A DNA stretch of 64,000 bases from Megascapheus bottae. Lineage: Eukaryota > Chordata > Mammalia > Rodentia > Geomyidae. The stretch is from assembly GCA_024803745.1 (NCBI GenBank), contig JANJXV010000159.1:246498-310497 (forward strand). The letters are read 5' to 3'. Under the pieces are notes generated by a model. It had not been told where the DNA came from. It did no database searches and was given only the letters and a program-made list of their open reading frames with translations. This document shows positions 14,471 through 27,234 of the stretch, one piece after another; the first letter of the stretch is position 1; each line of letters opens with the position of its first letter. The position numbers were made by a program, and so were the translations under genes.

Positions 14471-15420
14471 AGTTCACACACCTCCATTCTATGACTTCAC
14501 CACCTCTATTCTGTGACTTCACACACCTCCATTCTGAGTTCACACACCTCCATTCTATGACTTCACAAACCTCCATTCTGAGTTCACACACCTCCATTCT
14601 ATGACTTCACACACCTCCATTCTACGACTTCACTCACCTCCATTCTGACTTCACACACCTCCATTCTGACTTCACACACCTTAATTCTGTGACTTCACAC
14701 ACCTCCATTCTATGACTTCACTCACCTCCATTCTGACTTCACACACCTCCATTCTGACTTCACACACCTTAATTCTGTGACTTCACACACCTCCATTTCT
14801 GAGTTCACACACCTCCTTTCTATGACTTCACACACTTCCATTCTATGACTTCATACACTGCCATTCTGTGGCTTCACACACCTACATTCTGAGTTCACAC
14901 ACCTCCATTCTGTGACTTCACAAACCTCCATTCTGTGACTTTACACACCTCCATTCTGTGACTTCACACACCTCGATCCTATGACTTCACATACCTCCTT
15001 TCAATGAATTAACACACCTCAATTCTGTGATTTCACAAACCTCCATTCTATGACTTCACCCACCTCTATTCTGTGACTTCACACACCTCCATTCTGAGTT
15101 CACACACCTCCATTCTATGACTTCACAAACCTCCATTCTGAGTTCACAGACCTCCATTCTATGACTTCACACACCTCCATTCTATGACTTCACTCACCTC
15201 CATTCTGACTTCACACACCTCCGTTCTGACTTCACACACCTCAATTCTGTGACTTCACACACCTCCATTCTATGATTTCACACACTTCCATTCTATGACT
15301 TCACACACCTCCATTCTATGACTTCACACGCCTTCATTCTTACTTCACAAACATCCATTCTGTGAGTTCACACACCTCCAGTCTGTGACTTCACACACCT
15401 TCATTCTGACTTCACACACC
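14471..15420 (+). repeat. Mosaic satellite with 88-bp and 626-bp duplications
   Basis: A four-unit module of 88 bp occurs twice, starting near 14641 and 14729; it ends in the variant CACACCTTAATTCTG. A stretch beginning with TTTCTGAGTTC near 14170 recurs at 14796, an offset of 626 bp, and carries its neighbours with it to about 15090. The whole stretch is repeated at +7,529 bp (22000-22950) and again in each 15,259-bp unit, so the duplications predate those larger events. Confidence 0.75.
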
Positions 15421-17140
15421 TCCATTCTATGACCTCATAGACATCGAATGTGACTTCACTCACCTCCACTCTATGACTTCACACTCCTCCATTCTGTGAC
15501 TTCCCACACCTCCTTTCTATGACTTCACCCAACTCCATTCAGCGACTTCACACCTCTATTCTGACTTCACACACCTCCATTCTGTGACTTCACACACCTC
15601 CATTATGTGACTTCACACACCTCCATTCTGTGACTTCACACAGATCCATTCTATGACTTCACACAACTCCATTCTGTGACGTCACACACCTCCATTATGT
15701 GACTTCACACACCTCCATTCTGTGACTTCACACAGATCCATTCTATGACTTCACACACCTCCATTCTACGACTTCACACACCTCCATTATGTGACTTCAC
15801 ACACCTCCATTCTGTGACTTCACACAGATCCATTCTATGACTTCACACAACTCCATTCTGTGACGTCACACACCTCAATTCTTTGACTTCACACACCTTC
15901 ATTCTTACTTCACAAACATCCATTCTATGACTTCACACACATACATTCTATCATTTCACACACCTCCATTTTGTGACTTCACACACCTCCATTCTATGAT
16001 TTCACACACCTCCATTGTGATTTCACACACCTCCATTCTATGAGTTTACACACCTCCATTCTGACTTCACACACCTCCATTCTATGACTTCACACACCTC
16101 CATTCTGACTTCACACAGTCCATTCTGTGAGTTTACAAAACTCCTTTCTATAATTTCACACACCTCCATGCTATGACTTCCCACACCTCCATCTATGACT
16201 TCACACACCTCCATTCTGAGTTCACATACCTCCATTCTGTGACTTCACACACCTCCATTCGTGACTTCACACACCTTCTTTTTGACTTCACACTCCCCCG
16301 TTTTGACTTCACACACTTCCAATCTGTGACTTCCCACAACTCCATTCTGTGACTTCACACACCTCTATTGTTTGACTTCACACACCTCCATTCTTTGACT
16401 TCACACACCTCCATTCCATGACTTCACACCTCCAATCTATGAGTTCACACACCTCCATTCTATGAGTTCACGCACCTTAATTTTCACTTCACACACCTCC
16501 ATTCTATGACTTCACACACATTCAGTCTTACTTTAGAAACATCCATTCTATGACTTCACACACCTCCTTTGTATGTCTTCACAAACCTCCATTCTGTGAC
16601 TTCACACACCTCCATTCTATGACTTCACAAACCTCCATTCTGTGACTTCACACACCTCCATTCTGAGTTCACACAGCTCCTTTCTATGACTTCACACACT
16701 TCCATTCTATGACTTCATACACCTCCATTCTGTGGCTTCACACACCTACATTCTGAGTTCACACACCTCCATTCTGTGACTTCACACACCTCCATTCTGT
16801 GACTTCACACACCTCCATTCTGTGACTTCACACACCTCGATCCTATGACTTCACATACCTCCATTCAATGAATTAACACACCTCCATTCTGTGATTTCAC
16901 AAACCTCCATTCTATGACTTCACCCACCTCTATTCTGTGACTTCACACACCTCCATTCTGAGTTCAGACACCTCCATTCTATGACTTCACAAACCTCCAT
17001 TCTGAGTTCACACACCTCCATTCTATGACTTCACACACCTCCATTCTATGACTTCACTCACCTCCATTCTGACTTCACACACCTCCATTCTGACTTCACA
17101 CACCTTAATTCTGTGACTTCACACACCTCCATTCTGTGAT
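15421..17140 (+). repeat. Partial HOR copy with internal deletions
   Basis: Resembles about 20480-22130. The offset shifts from 5,063 bp near 15441 to 5,024 bp near 16038, so small length changes have occurred. The beta marker TTCTATCATTTC is present near 15947. It begins abruptly in the middle of the HOR, at the unit containing ACATCGAATG, and near 17000-17140 joins sequence like 14560-14700. I read it as the remnant of an additional HOR copy trimmed by unequal exchange. Confidence 0.68.
15598..15873 (+). repeat. 92-bp four-unit module in three tandem copies
   Basis: The order CCATTATGTGACTTC, CCATTCTGTGACTTC, CAGATCCATTC, then an ordinary or CAACTCC unit, begins near 15601, 15693 and 15785. 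The spacing is exactly 92 bp (4 x 23). The corresponding places in other HOR copies (for example near 723 and 20826) have the module once, so this is a local expansion. Confidence 0.8.
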
Positions 17141-18290
17141 TTCTCACACTTCCAATCTGACTTCACACACCTCCATTCTATGACTTCACACACCTCCATT
17201 CGTTGACATCAAAAAGCACCATTCTATGACTTCACACAACTCCATTTTGACTTCACACACCTCCATTCTATGAGTTCACACACCTCCATTTTATGACTTC
17301 CCACACCTTCATTCTATGACTTCACACACCTCAATTCTATGACTTCACACTCCTCCAATCTATGACTTCACACACCTCCATTCTGTGATTTCACACACCT
17401 CCACTCTATGACTTCTAACACCTTCATTCTTACTTCACAAACATCCATTCTGTGACTTCACACACCTCCATTCTGTGACTTCACACACCTTCATTCTGAC
17501 TTCACACACCTCCATTCTGTGACTTCACACACCTCCATTCTATGACTTCACACACCTCCATTCTTTGACTTCACACACCACCTTTTTGACTTCACACACC
17601 TCCATTCTGTGACTTCACACACCTCCATTCTGTGACTTCACACACCTCCGTTTTGACTTCACACACTTCCATTCTGTGACTTCACACACCTCCATTCTGT
17701 GACTTCACACACCTCTATTGTTTCACTCCACACACCCCCACTCTTTGACTTCACACACCTCCATTCCATGACTTCACACACCTCCATTCTATGAGTTCAC
17801 ACACCTCCATTCTATGAGTTCACACACCTCCAATTTGACTTCACACACCTCCATTCTATGACTTCACACACCTTCATTCTTACTTCAGAAACATCCATTC
17901 TCTGACTTCACACACCTCCATTCTATGACTTCACAAACCTCCATTTTGTGAGTTCACACACCTCCATTCTAGGACTTCACACACCTCCATTCTGTGACTT
18001 CACACACCTCATTTCTGAGTTCACACACCTCCTTTCTATGACTTCACACACTTCCATTCTATGACTTCATACACTTCCATTCTGTGGCTTCACACACCTC
18101 GATCCTATGACTTCACACACCTCCATTCTATGAATTCACACACCTCCATTCTGTGATTTCACACACCTCCATTCTATGACTTCACACACCTCCATTCTGT
18201 GACTTCACACACCTCCATTCTGAGTTCACACACCTCCATTCTATGACTTCACAAACCCCCATTCTGAGTTCACAGACCTCCATTCTATGG
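17141..18290 (+). repeat. Mosaic satellite linking HOR copies
   Basis: No long collinearity with either neighbour. It includes a unit with TTCGTTGACATCAAAA near 17194. The run about 17800-17960 contains CCAATTTGACTTC and TTACTTCAGAAACATCC and is close to 57300-57430 and 60120-60250. It therefore mixes pieces from the first HOR family with pieces of the right-hand family. No gene or non-satellite insertion is visible. Confidence 0.65.
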
Positions 18291-20103
18291 CTTCACACAC
18301 TTCCATTCTATGACTTCACACACCTCCATTCTGACTTCACACACCTCAATTCTTTGACTTCACACACCTCCATTCTATGATTTCACACACCTCCATTCTA
18401 TGACTTCACACACTTCCATTCTATGACTTCACACACCTCCATTCTGACTTCACACACCTCAATTCTTTGACTTCACACACCTCCATTCTATGATTTCACA
18501 TACCTCCATTCTATGACTTCACACACCTCCATTCTATGACTTCACACACCTCATTTCTGAGTTGACACACCTCCATCCTGTGATTTCACACACCTCCAAT
18601 CTGACTTCACACACCTCCATTCTATGACTTCACACACCTAAATGCGTTGACATCAAAAACAACCATTCTATGACTTCACACAACTCCATTGTGACTTCAC
18701 ACACCTCCATTCTATGAATTCACACACCTCCATTTTATGACTTCACACACTTCCATTATATGCTTCACACACCTCCATTCTTTGACTTCAAACACCTCCA
18801 TTTTGAGTACACAAAACTCCATTCTGTGACTTCACACACCTCCATTCTATGAATTCACACACCTCCATTCTATGACTTCACACACTTCCATTCTATGACT
18901 TCACACACCTCCATTCTTTGACTTCAAACACCTCCATTTTGAGTACACAAACCTCCATTCTGTGACTTCACACACCTCCATTCTATGAATTCACACACCT
19001 CCATTCTATGACTTCACACACCTCCATTCTATGACTTCACACACCTTCATTCTTACTTCACAAACATCCATTCTATGACTTCACACACCTCCATTATATG
19101 ACTTCATAAACCTCCCTTCTGTGACTTCACACACCTCCATTCTGAGTTCACACACCTCCATTCTGTGACTTCACACACCACCATTTTGACTTCACACACC
19201 TCCATTCTATGACTTCACACACTTCAATTCTATGATTTCACACACCTCCATTATGTGACTTCACACACCTCCATTGTGAGTTCACACACCTCCATTCTGT
19301 GACTTCACACACCTCCATTCTGTGACTTCACACACCTCCATTCTATGACTTCACACACCTCCATTCTATGACTTCACACACCTCCATTCTATGAATTCAC
19401 ACACCTCCATTCTGTGACTTCACACACCTACATTGTATGACTTCACACACCTCCATTCTTTGACTTCACCTACCTCCATTCTGAGATCACACCCCTCCAT
19501 TCTGTGACTTCACACACCTCCATTCTGTGACTTCACACACCTCCGTTTTGACTTCACACACTTCCATTCTGTGACTTCACACACCTCCATTCTGTGACTT
19601 CACACACCTCTATTGTTTCACTTCACACACCCCCATTCTTTGACTTCACACACCTCCATTCCATGACTTCACACACCTCCATTCTATGAGTTCACACACC
19701 TTCATTCTTACTTCAGAAACATCCATTCTCTGACTTCACACACCTCCATTCTATGACTTCTCAAACCTCCATTCTGTGAGTTCACACACCTCCATTCTAG
19801 GACTTCACACACCTCCATTCTGTGGCTTCACACACCTCCATTCTGAGTTCACACACCTCCATTCTGTGACTTCACACACCTCCATTCTGTGACTTCACAC
19901 TCCTACATTGTATGACTTCACACACCTCCATTCTTTGCCTTCACCTACCTCCATTCTGAGTTCACACCCCTCCGTTCTGTGACTTCACACACCTTCATTC
20001 TGTGACTTCACACACCTCCATTCTATGACTTCACACACCTCCATTCTATGACTTCACACACCTCCATTCTGTGATTTCACACACCTCTATTCTATGACTT
20101 CAC
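18291..20103 (+). repeat. HOR 3' half, variant with a 44-bp insertion
   Basis: Collinear with about 3355-5150. The offset changes from 14,932 to 14,953 bp: two extra units (44 bp) are present just after the GCGTTGACATCAAAA unit near 18650, and one 23-bp unit is missing from the run near 20000-20070. The same 44-bp insertion occurs near 31100 and 46370, so these three stretches share an ancestor that the 3,712-bp tandem copies do not. Confidence 0.78.
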
Positions 20104-22900
20104 ACACCTCCATTGTGACCTCACACACCACGATTCTATGATTTCACACACTTCCATTTTGACTTCACACACCTCCATTCTATGCCTTCACTCACTGCCA
20201 TTCTGACTTCACACAGCTTCATTCTGATACTTCACAAACCTCCATTCTATGATTTCACACACCTCCATACTATGATTTCACACACGTCCATCTATGACTT
20301 CACACACCTCCATTCTGACTTCACACACCTCCATTCTATGACTTCACACACCTCCCTTCTGTGACTACACACCTCCATTCTATGACTTCACACACTTCCA
20401 TTGTGACGTCACACACCTCCATTCTATGAGTTAACACATCTCCATTCTATGACTTCACACACCTCCATTCTGACTTCACACACCTCCATTCTATGACTTC
20501 ATAGACATCGAATGTGACTTCACTCACCTCCACTCTATGACTTCACACTCCTCCATTCTATGACTTCCCACACCTCCTTTCTATGACTTCACCCAACTCC
20601 ATTCAGCGACTTCACACCTCTATTCTGACTTCACACACCTCCATTCTGTGACTTCACACACCTCCATTCTATGACTTCACACACCTCCATTCTATGACTT
20701 CACACACCTCCATTCTTTGACTTCACACACCACTATTCTATGACTTCACACACCTTCATTCTTACTTCACAAACATCCATTCTATGACTTCACACACCTC
20801 CATTCTACGACTTCACACACCTCCATTATGTGACTTCACACACCTCCATTCTGTGACTTCACACAGATCCATTCTATGACTTCACACAACTCCATTCTGT
20901 GACGTCACACACCTCAATTCTTTGACTTCACACACCTTCATTCTTACTTCTCAAACATCCATTCTATGACTTCACACACATACATTCTATCATTTCACAC
21001 ACCTCCATTTTGTGACTTCACACACCTCCATTCTATGATTTCACACACCTCCATTGTGAATTCACACACCTCCATTATATGAGTTCACACACCTCCATTC
21101 TGACTTCACACACCTCCATTCTATGACTTCACACACCTCCATTCTGACTTCACACAGTCCATTCTGTGAGTTTACAAAACTCCTTTCTATAATTTCACAC
21201 ACCTCCATGCTATGACTTCCCACACCTCCATCTATGACTTCACACACCTCCATTCTGAGTTCACATAGCTCCATTCTGTGACTTCACACACCTCCATTTG
21301 TGACTTCACACACCACCTTTTTGACTTCACACTCCCCCGTTTTGACTTCACACACTTCCAATCTGTGACTTCCCACACCTCCATTCTGTGACTTCACACA
21401 CCTCTATTTTTTGACTTCACACACCTCCATTCTTTGACTTCACACACCTCCATTCCATGACTTCACACCTCCAATCTATGAGTTCACACACCTCCATTCT
21501 ATGGGTTCACATACCTTAATTTTCACTTCACACACCGCCATTCTATGACTTCACACACATTCAGTCTTACTTTAGAAACATCCATTCTATGACTTCACAC
21601 ACCTCCTTTGTATGTCTTCACAAACCTCCATTCTGTGACTTCACACACCTCCATTCTATGACTTCACAAACCTCCATTCTGTGACTTCACACACCTCATT
21701 TCTGAGTTCACACACCTCCTTTCTATGACTTCACAAACTTCCATTCTATGACTTCATACACTTCCATTCTGTGGCTTCACACACCTACATTGTGAGTTCA
21801 CACACCTCCATTCTGTGACTTCACACACCTCCATTCTGTGACTTCACACACCTCCATTCTGTGACTTCACACACCTCGATCCTATGACTTCACATACCTC
21901 CTTTCAATGAATTAACACACCTCCATTCTGTGATTTCACAAACCTCCATTCTATGACTTCACCCACCTCTATTCTGTGACTTCACACACCTCCATTCTGA
22001 GTTCACACACCTCCATTCTATGACTTCACCACCTCTATTCTGTGACTTCACACACCTCCATTCTGAGTTCACACACCTCCATTCTATGACTTCACAAACC
22101 TCCATTCTGAGTTCACACACCTCCATTCTATGACTTCACACACCTCCATTCTACGACTTCACTCACCTCCATTCTGACTTCACACACCTCCATTCTGACT
22201 TCACACACCTTAATTCTGTGACTTCACACACCTCCATTCTATGACTTCACTCACCTCCATTCTGACTTCACACACCTCCATTCTGACTTCACACACCTTA
22301 ATTCTGTGACTTCACACACCTCCATTTCTGAGTTCACACACCTCCTTTCTATGACTTCACACACTTCCATTCTATGACTTCATACACTGCCATTCTGTGG
22401 CTTCACACACCTACATTCTGAGTTCACACACCTCCATTCTGTGACTTCACAAACCTCCATTCTGTGACTTTACACACCTCCATTCTGTGACTTCACACAC
22501 CTCGATCCTATGACTTCACATACCTCCTTTCAATGAATTAACACACCTCAATTCTGTGATTTCACAAACCTCCATTCTATGACTTCACCCACCTCTATTC
22601 TGTGACTTCACACACCTCCATTCTGAGTTCACACACCTCCATTCTATGACTTCACAAACCTCCATTCTGAGTTCACAGACCTCCATTCTATGACTTCACA
22701 CACCTCCATTCTATGACTTCACTCACCTCCATTCTGACTTCACACACCTCCGTTCTGACTTCACAAACCTCAATTCTGTGACTTCACACACCTCCATTCT
22801 ATGATTTCACACACTTCCATTCTATGACTTCACACACCTCCATTCTATGACTTCACACGCCTTCATTCTTACTTCACAAACATCCATTCTGTGAGTTCAC
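20104..22900 (+). repeat. Beta-type HOR copy and its extension
   Basis: The first 1.94 kb matches 1-1942 at +20,103 bp. The stretch from about 20104 to 22950 also matches about 12575-15400 at +7,529 bp. It recurs in the 15,259-bp repeats near 32551-35380 and 47810-50640, where a few bases differ (for example the CTCGATCCTATG unit). It carries the 88-bp and 626-bp duplications described for 14471-15420, and leads into the first super-repeat. Confidence 0.78.
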
Positions 22901-23707
22901 AAACCTCCATTCTGTGACTTCACACACCTTCATTCTGACTTCACACACCTCCATTCTGTGACTTCACACACCTCAATTCTGTGACTTCACACACCTCCAT
23001 TCTGACTTCACACACCTCCATTCTATGACTTCACACGCCTCCATTCGTTGACATCAAAAACCACCATTCTATGACTTCACACAACTCCATTTTGACTTCA
23101 CACACCTCAATACTATGACTTCACACACCTCCATTCTATGACTTCACACACCTCCATTCTGTGACTTCACACACCTCTACTCTATGACTTCAAACACCTT
23201 CATTCTTACGTCGCAAACATCCATTCTGTGAGTTCACACACCTCCATTCTGTGACTTCACACACCTTCATTCTGACTTCACACACCTCCATTCTGTGACT
23301 TCACACACCTCAATTCTGTGACTTCACACACCTCCATTCTGACTTCACACACCTCCATTCTATGATTTCACACACCTCCATTCTATGACTACACACACCT
23401 CCATTCTGTGACTTCACACCCACCTTTTTGACTTCACACACCTCCATTCTGTGACTTCACACACCTCCATTCTGTGACTTCACACACCTCCGTTTTGACT
23501 TCACACACTTCCATTCTGTGACTTCACACACCTCCATTCTGTGACTTCACACACCTCTATTGTTTCACTTCACACACCTCCATTCTTTGACTTCACTTAC
23601 CTCCATTCCATGACTTCACACACCTCCATTCCATGACTTCACACACCTCCGTTCTGTGACTTCACACACCTCCATTCTATGACTTCACAAACCTCCATTC
23701 TGAGTTC

Positions 23708-26700
23708 ACAGTCCTCCATTCTATGACTTCAGACACCTTCATTCTATGACTTCACACACCTCCATTTTATTACTTCACACACCTCCATTCTGTGACTTCA
23801 CACACCTCCATTCTATGACTTCACACACCTCCATTCTGTGACTTCACACACCTCCATTCTATGACTTCACAAACCTCCATTCTGAGTTCACAGTCCTCCA
23901 TTCTATGACTTCACACACCTTCATTCTATGACTTCACACACCTCCATTCTATGACTTCACACACCTCCACTCTATGACTTCACACACCTGCAATTTCACT
24001 TCACACACCTTCATTCCATGAGTTCACACACCTGCATTGTGGCTTCACACACCTCCATTCTATGATTTCACACACCTCCATTCTGACTTCACACACCTCC
24101 ATTCTGACTTCACACACCTCAATTCTGTGTCTTCACAGACCTCCATTCTGTGACTTCACACACCTCCATTTTGACTTCACACACTTCAATTCTGTGACTT
24201 CACACACCTCCTGTTGTGAGCCAGAGTGGAATCAATCTGTACCTTGGCTTGTATCAGACGATGGCTTTATTGACTTATTCCTTTCTGGCCCTATTCTATG
24301 TACATGACCTGAGAATTACCATATGAATGTAACACCTGGAGGTTCCTGGGTCAGGAGGAGGGAAGAAGGGGGAGTGGAAAATAAACAGGCAGTATCGGCA
24401 GTCTTTACCTGGACTGCGGACATCCCGGACCCGCTGTGTCTGTCTCTCTTCTCTTTCTTGCTAGTCCTTGCCCCTGATTTCAGGAACCCCAATCTGCGAA
24501 CCCAGGTTTGCCGCCGGTTGGCCTCGGCAACCTCCAGCCTGTGAGTTCACACACCTCCATTCTTTGACTTCACACACCTCCATTCTTGGACTTCACACAC
24601 CTCCATTCCATGACTTCACACACCTCAATTCTATGAGTTCACACACCACCATTCTATGAGTTCACACACCTCCATTTTGACTTCACACACCTCCATTCTA
24701 TGACTTCATTCTGTGACTTCACACACCTCCATTCTATGACTTCACAGACCTCGAATCTGTGACTTCACTCACCTTCACTCTATGACTTCACACCCCTCTA
24801 TTCTATGACTTCACACACCTTCATTCTTACTTCACAAACATCCATTCTATGACTTCACACACCTCCATTCTATGATTTCACACACCTCCATTCTGTGATT
24901 CACACACCTGCATTCTGTGTTCACACACCTCAATTCTGTGACTTCACACACCTCCATTCTGACTTCACACACCTCCATTTTATGACTTCACACAACTCCA
25001 TTCTGTGACGTCACACACCTCCATTCTATGACTTCACACACCTTCATTATTATTTCACAAAAATCCATTCTATGACTTCACACACCTCCATTCTATGACT
25101 TCACACACCTCCATTTTTTGACTTCACACACCTCCATTCTAAGATTTCACACACCTCCATTGTGACTTCACACACCTCCAATCTATGAGTTCACACAATC
25201 CATTCTGACTTCACACAGTTCCATTCTGTGACTTCACAAAACTCCATTCTATGATTCCACACACCTCCATACTATGCCTTCACACACCTCCATCTATGAC
25301 TTCACACACCTCCATTCTAAGATTTCACACACCTCCATTGTGACTTCACACACATCCATTCTATGAGTTCACACAACTCCATTCTGACTTCACACAGCTC
25401 CATTCTGTGACTTCACAAAACTCCATTCTATGATTCCACACACCTCCATTCTATGACATCACACACCTCCATTTTTTGACTTCACACACCTGCATTCTAA
25501 GATTTCACACACCTCCATTGTGACTTCACACACCTCCATTCTATGAGTTCACACAATCCATTCTGACTTCCCACAGCTCCATTCTGTGACTTCACAAAAC
25601 TCCATTCTATGATTCCACACACCTCCATACTATGTCTTCACACACCTCCATCTATGACTTCACACTCCTCCATTCTGAGTTCACACACCTCCATTCTGTG
25701 ACTTCACACACCTCCATTCTGACTTCACACACCTTCATTGTATGACTTCACACACCTCAATTCTATGACTTCACACACCTCCATTCTATGACTTCACACA
25801 CCTCCATTCTGTGACTTCACACACCTCCATTCGTTGACATCAAAAACCACCATTCTATGACTTCACACAACTCCATTTTGACTTCACACACCTCCATTCT
25901 ATGAGTTCACACACCTCCATTTTATGACTTCACACACCTCCATTCTATGACTTCACAGACCTCAATTCTATGACTTCACACACCTCCATTCTATGACTTC
26001 ACACACCTCCATTCTATGACTTCACACACCTCCATTCGTTGACATCAAAAACCAGCATTCTATGACTTCACACAACCCAATTTTGACTTCACACACCTCC
26101 ATTCTATGAGTTCACACACCTCCATTTTATGACTTCACACACTTCCATTCTATGACTTCACACACCTCCATTCTATGACTTCACACACCTCCATTCTGTG
26201 ACTTCAAACAACTCCACTCTATGACTTCAAACACCTTCATTCTTACTTCACAAACATCCATTCTGTGACTTCACACACCTCCATTCTGTGACTTCACACA
26301 CCTTCATTCTGACTTCACACACATCCATTCTGTGACTTCACACACCTCAATTCTGTAACTATTCACACCTCCATTCTGACTTCACACACCTCCATTCTAT
26401 GACTTCACACACCTCCATTCTATGACTTCACACACCTCCATTTTGTGACTTCACACACCTAAATTCTATACCTTCACACACCTCCATTGTGACTTCACAC
26501 ACCTCCATTCTATGAGTTCACACACCTCCATTCTGACTTCACACACCTCCATTCTATGACTTCACACACATCCATTCTGACTTCACACAGCTCCACTGTG
26601 TGACTTCACAAAAATCTATTCTATGATTTCACACACCTCCATACTATGACTTCACACACCTCCATCTATGACTTCACACACCTCCATTCTGAGTTCACAC

Positions 26701-27234
26701 ACCTCCATTCTGTAACTTCACACACCTCCATTCTGACTTCACTCACCTCCATTGTATGACTTCACACACCTCCATTCTGTGACTTCAGACACCTCCATTC
26801 TATGACTTCACACCCTTCAATTGTGACGTCACACACCTCCATTCTCTGAATTCACAAATCTCCATTCTATGACTTCACACACCTCCATTCTGACTTTACA
26901 CACCTCCATTCTATGACTTCACACACCTTCTTTCTATGACTTCACCCACCTTCCTTCTATGACCGCACACCTCCATTCGAGACTTCACACACCTCCATTG
27001 TGTGACTTCACACACCTCCATTCTGTGACTTCACACAACTCCATTCTTTGACTTCACACCCCTCTATTCTATAACTTCACACACCTTCATTCTTACTTCA
27101 CAAACATCCATTCTATGACTTCACACACCTCCATTCTATGATTTCACACACCTCCATTCTGTGATTCACACACCTGCATTCTGTGTTTACACACCTCAAT
27201 TCTTTGACTTCACACACCTCCATTCTATGATTTC
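23708..27234 (+). repeat. Block A (3,527 bp) of unit 1
   Basis: Tandem with block B at a spacing of 3,527 bp, as shown by the LTR starts (24212 and 27739) and by CTATGACTTCAGACACC (23721 and 27248). Relative to block B it lacks 70 bp, about three units, near 26915, including the ACCTCGAATTTTTT unit. It contains a 10-bp-deleted unit, GACTTCATTCTGTG, near 24702, which follows every LTR copy. Confidence 0.8.
24212..24529 (+). mobile_element. Solo LTR, copy A1 (class II ERV-like)
   Basis: A 318-bp single-copy-type sequence interrupting the satellite. It begins TGTTGTGAGCC and ends CGGCA, so it has the TG...CA ends of an LTR. ACCTCC lies directly on both sides (24206-24211 and 24530-24535). Removing the element and one ACCTCC restores an ordinary satellite unit, which shows a true insertion with a 6-bp target duplication. 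AATAAA at 24380-24385 fits a retroviral poly(A) signal with R-U5 after it. No primer-binding site or internal coding region follows, so this is a solo LTR. A 6-bp duplication and a length near 320 bp fit ERVK-type elements; resemblance of the U5 end to rodent ETn/MusD LTRs is from memory. Lineage A mark: CCTCGGCA at the 3' end. Confidence 0.8.

Noticed and set aside
23042..23058. CENP-B box
   Set aside because: Only TTCGTTG matches; the essential CGGG part and the central A are missing, so it is not a functional box by the known consensus.
24062..24307. An 81-codon open frame crossing the satellite/LTR junction
   Set aside because: A chance fusion of satellite and LTR frames, with no domain or start context.
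24212..24529. SINE or processed pseudogene
   Set aside because: No A-box/B-box or poly(A) tail, and the 6-bp target duplication is shorter than the 7-20 bp typical of LINE-driven insertion. TG...CA ends fit an LTR better.
24323..24544. A 73-codon open frame inside the LTR
   Set aside because: It lies across the poly(A) signal and U5 part of a solo LTR and runs into the satellite. Conservation in seven copies reflects recent duplication, not selection.
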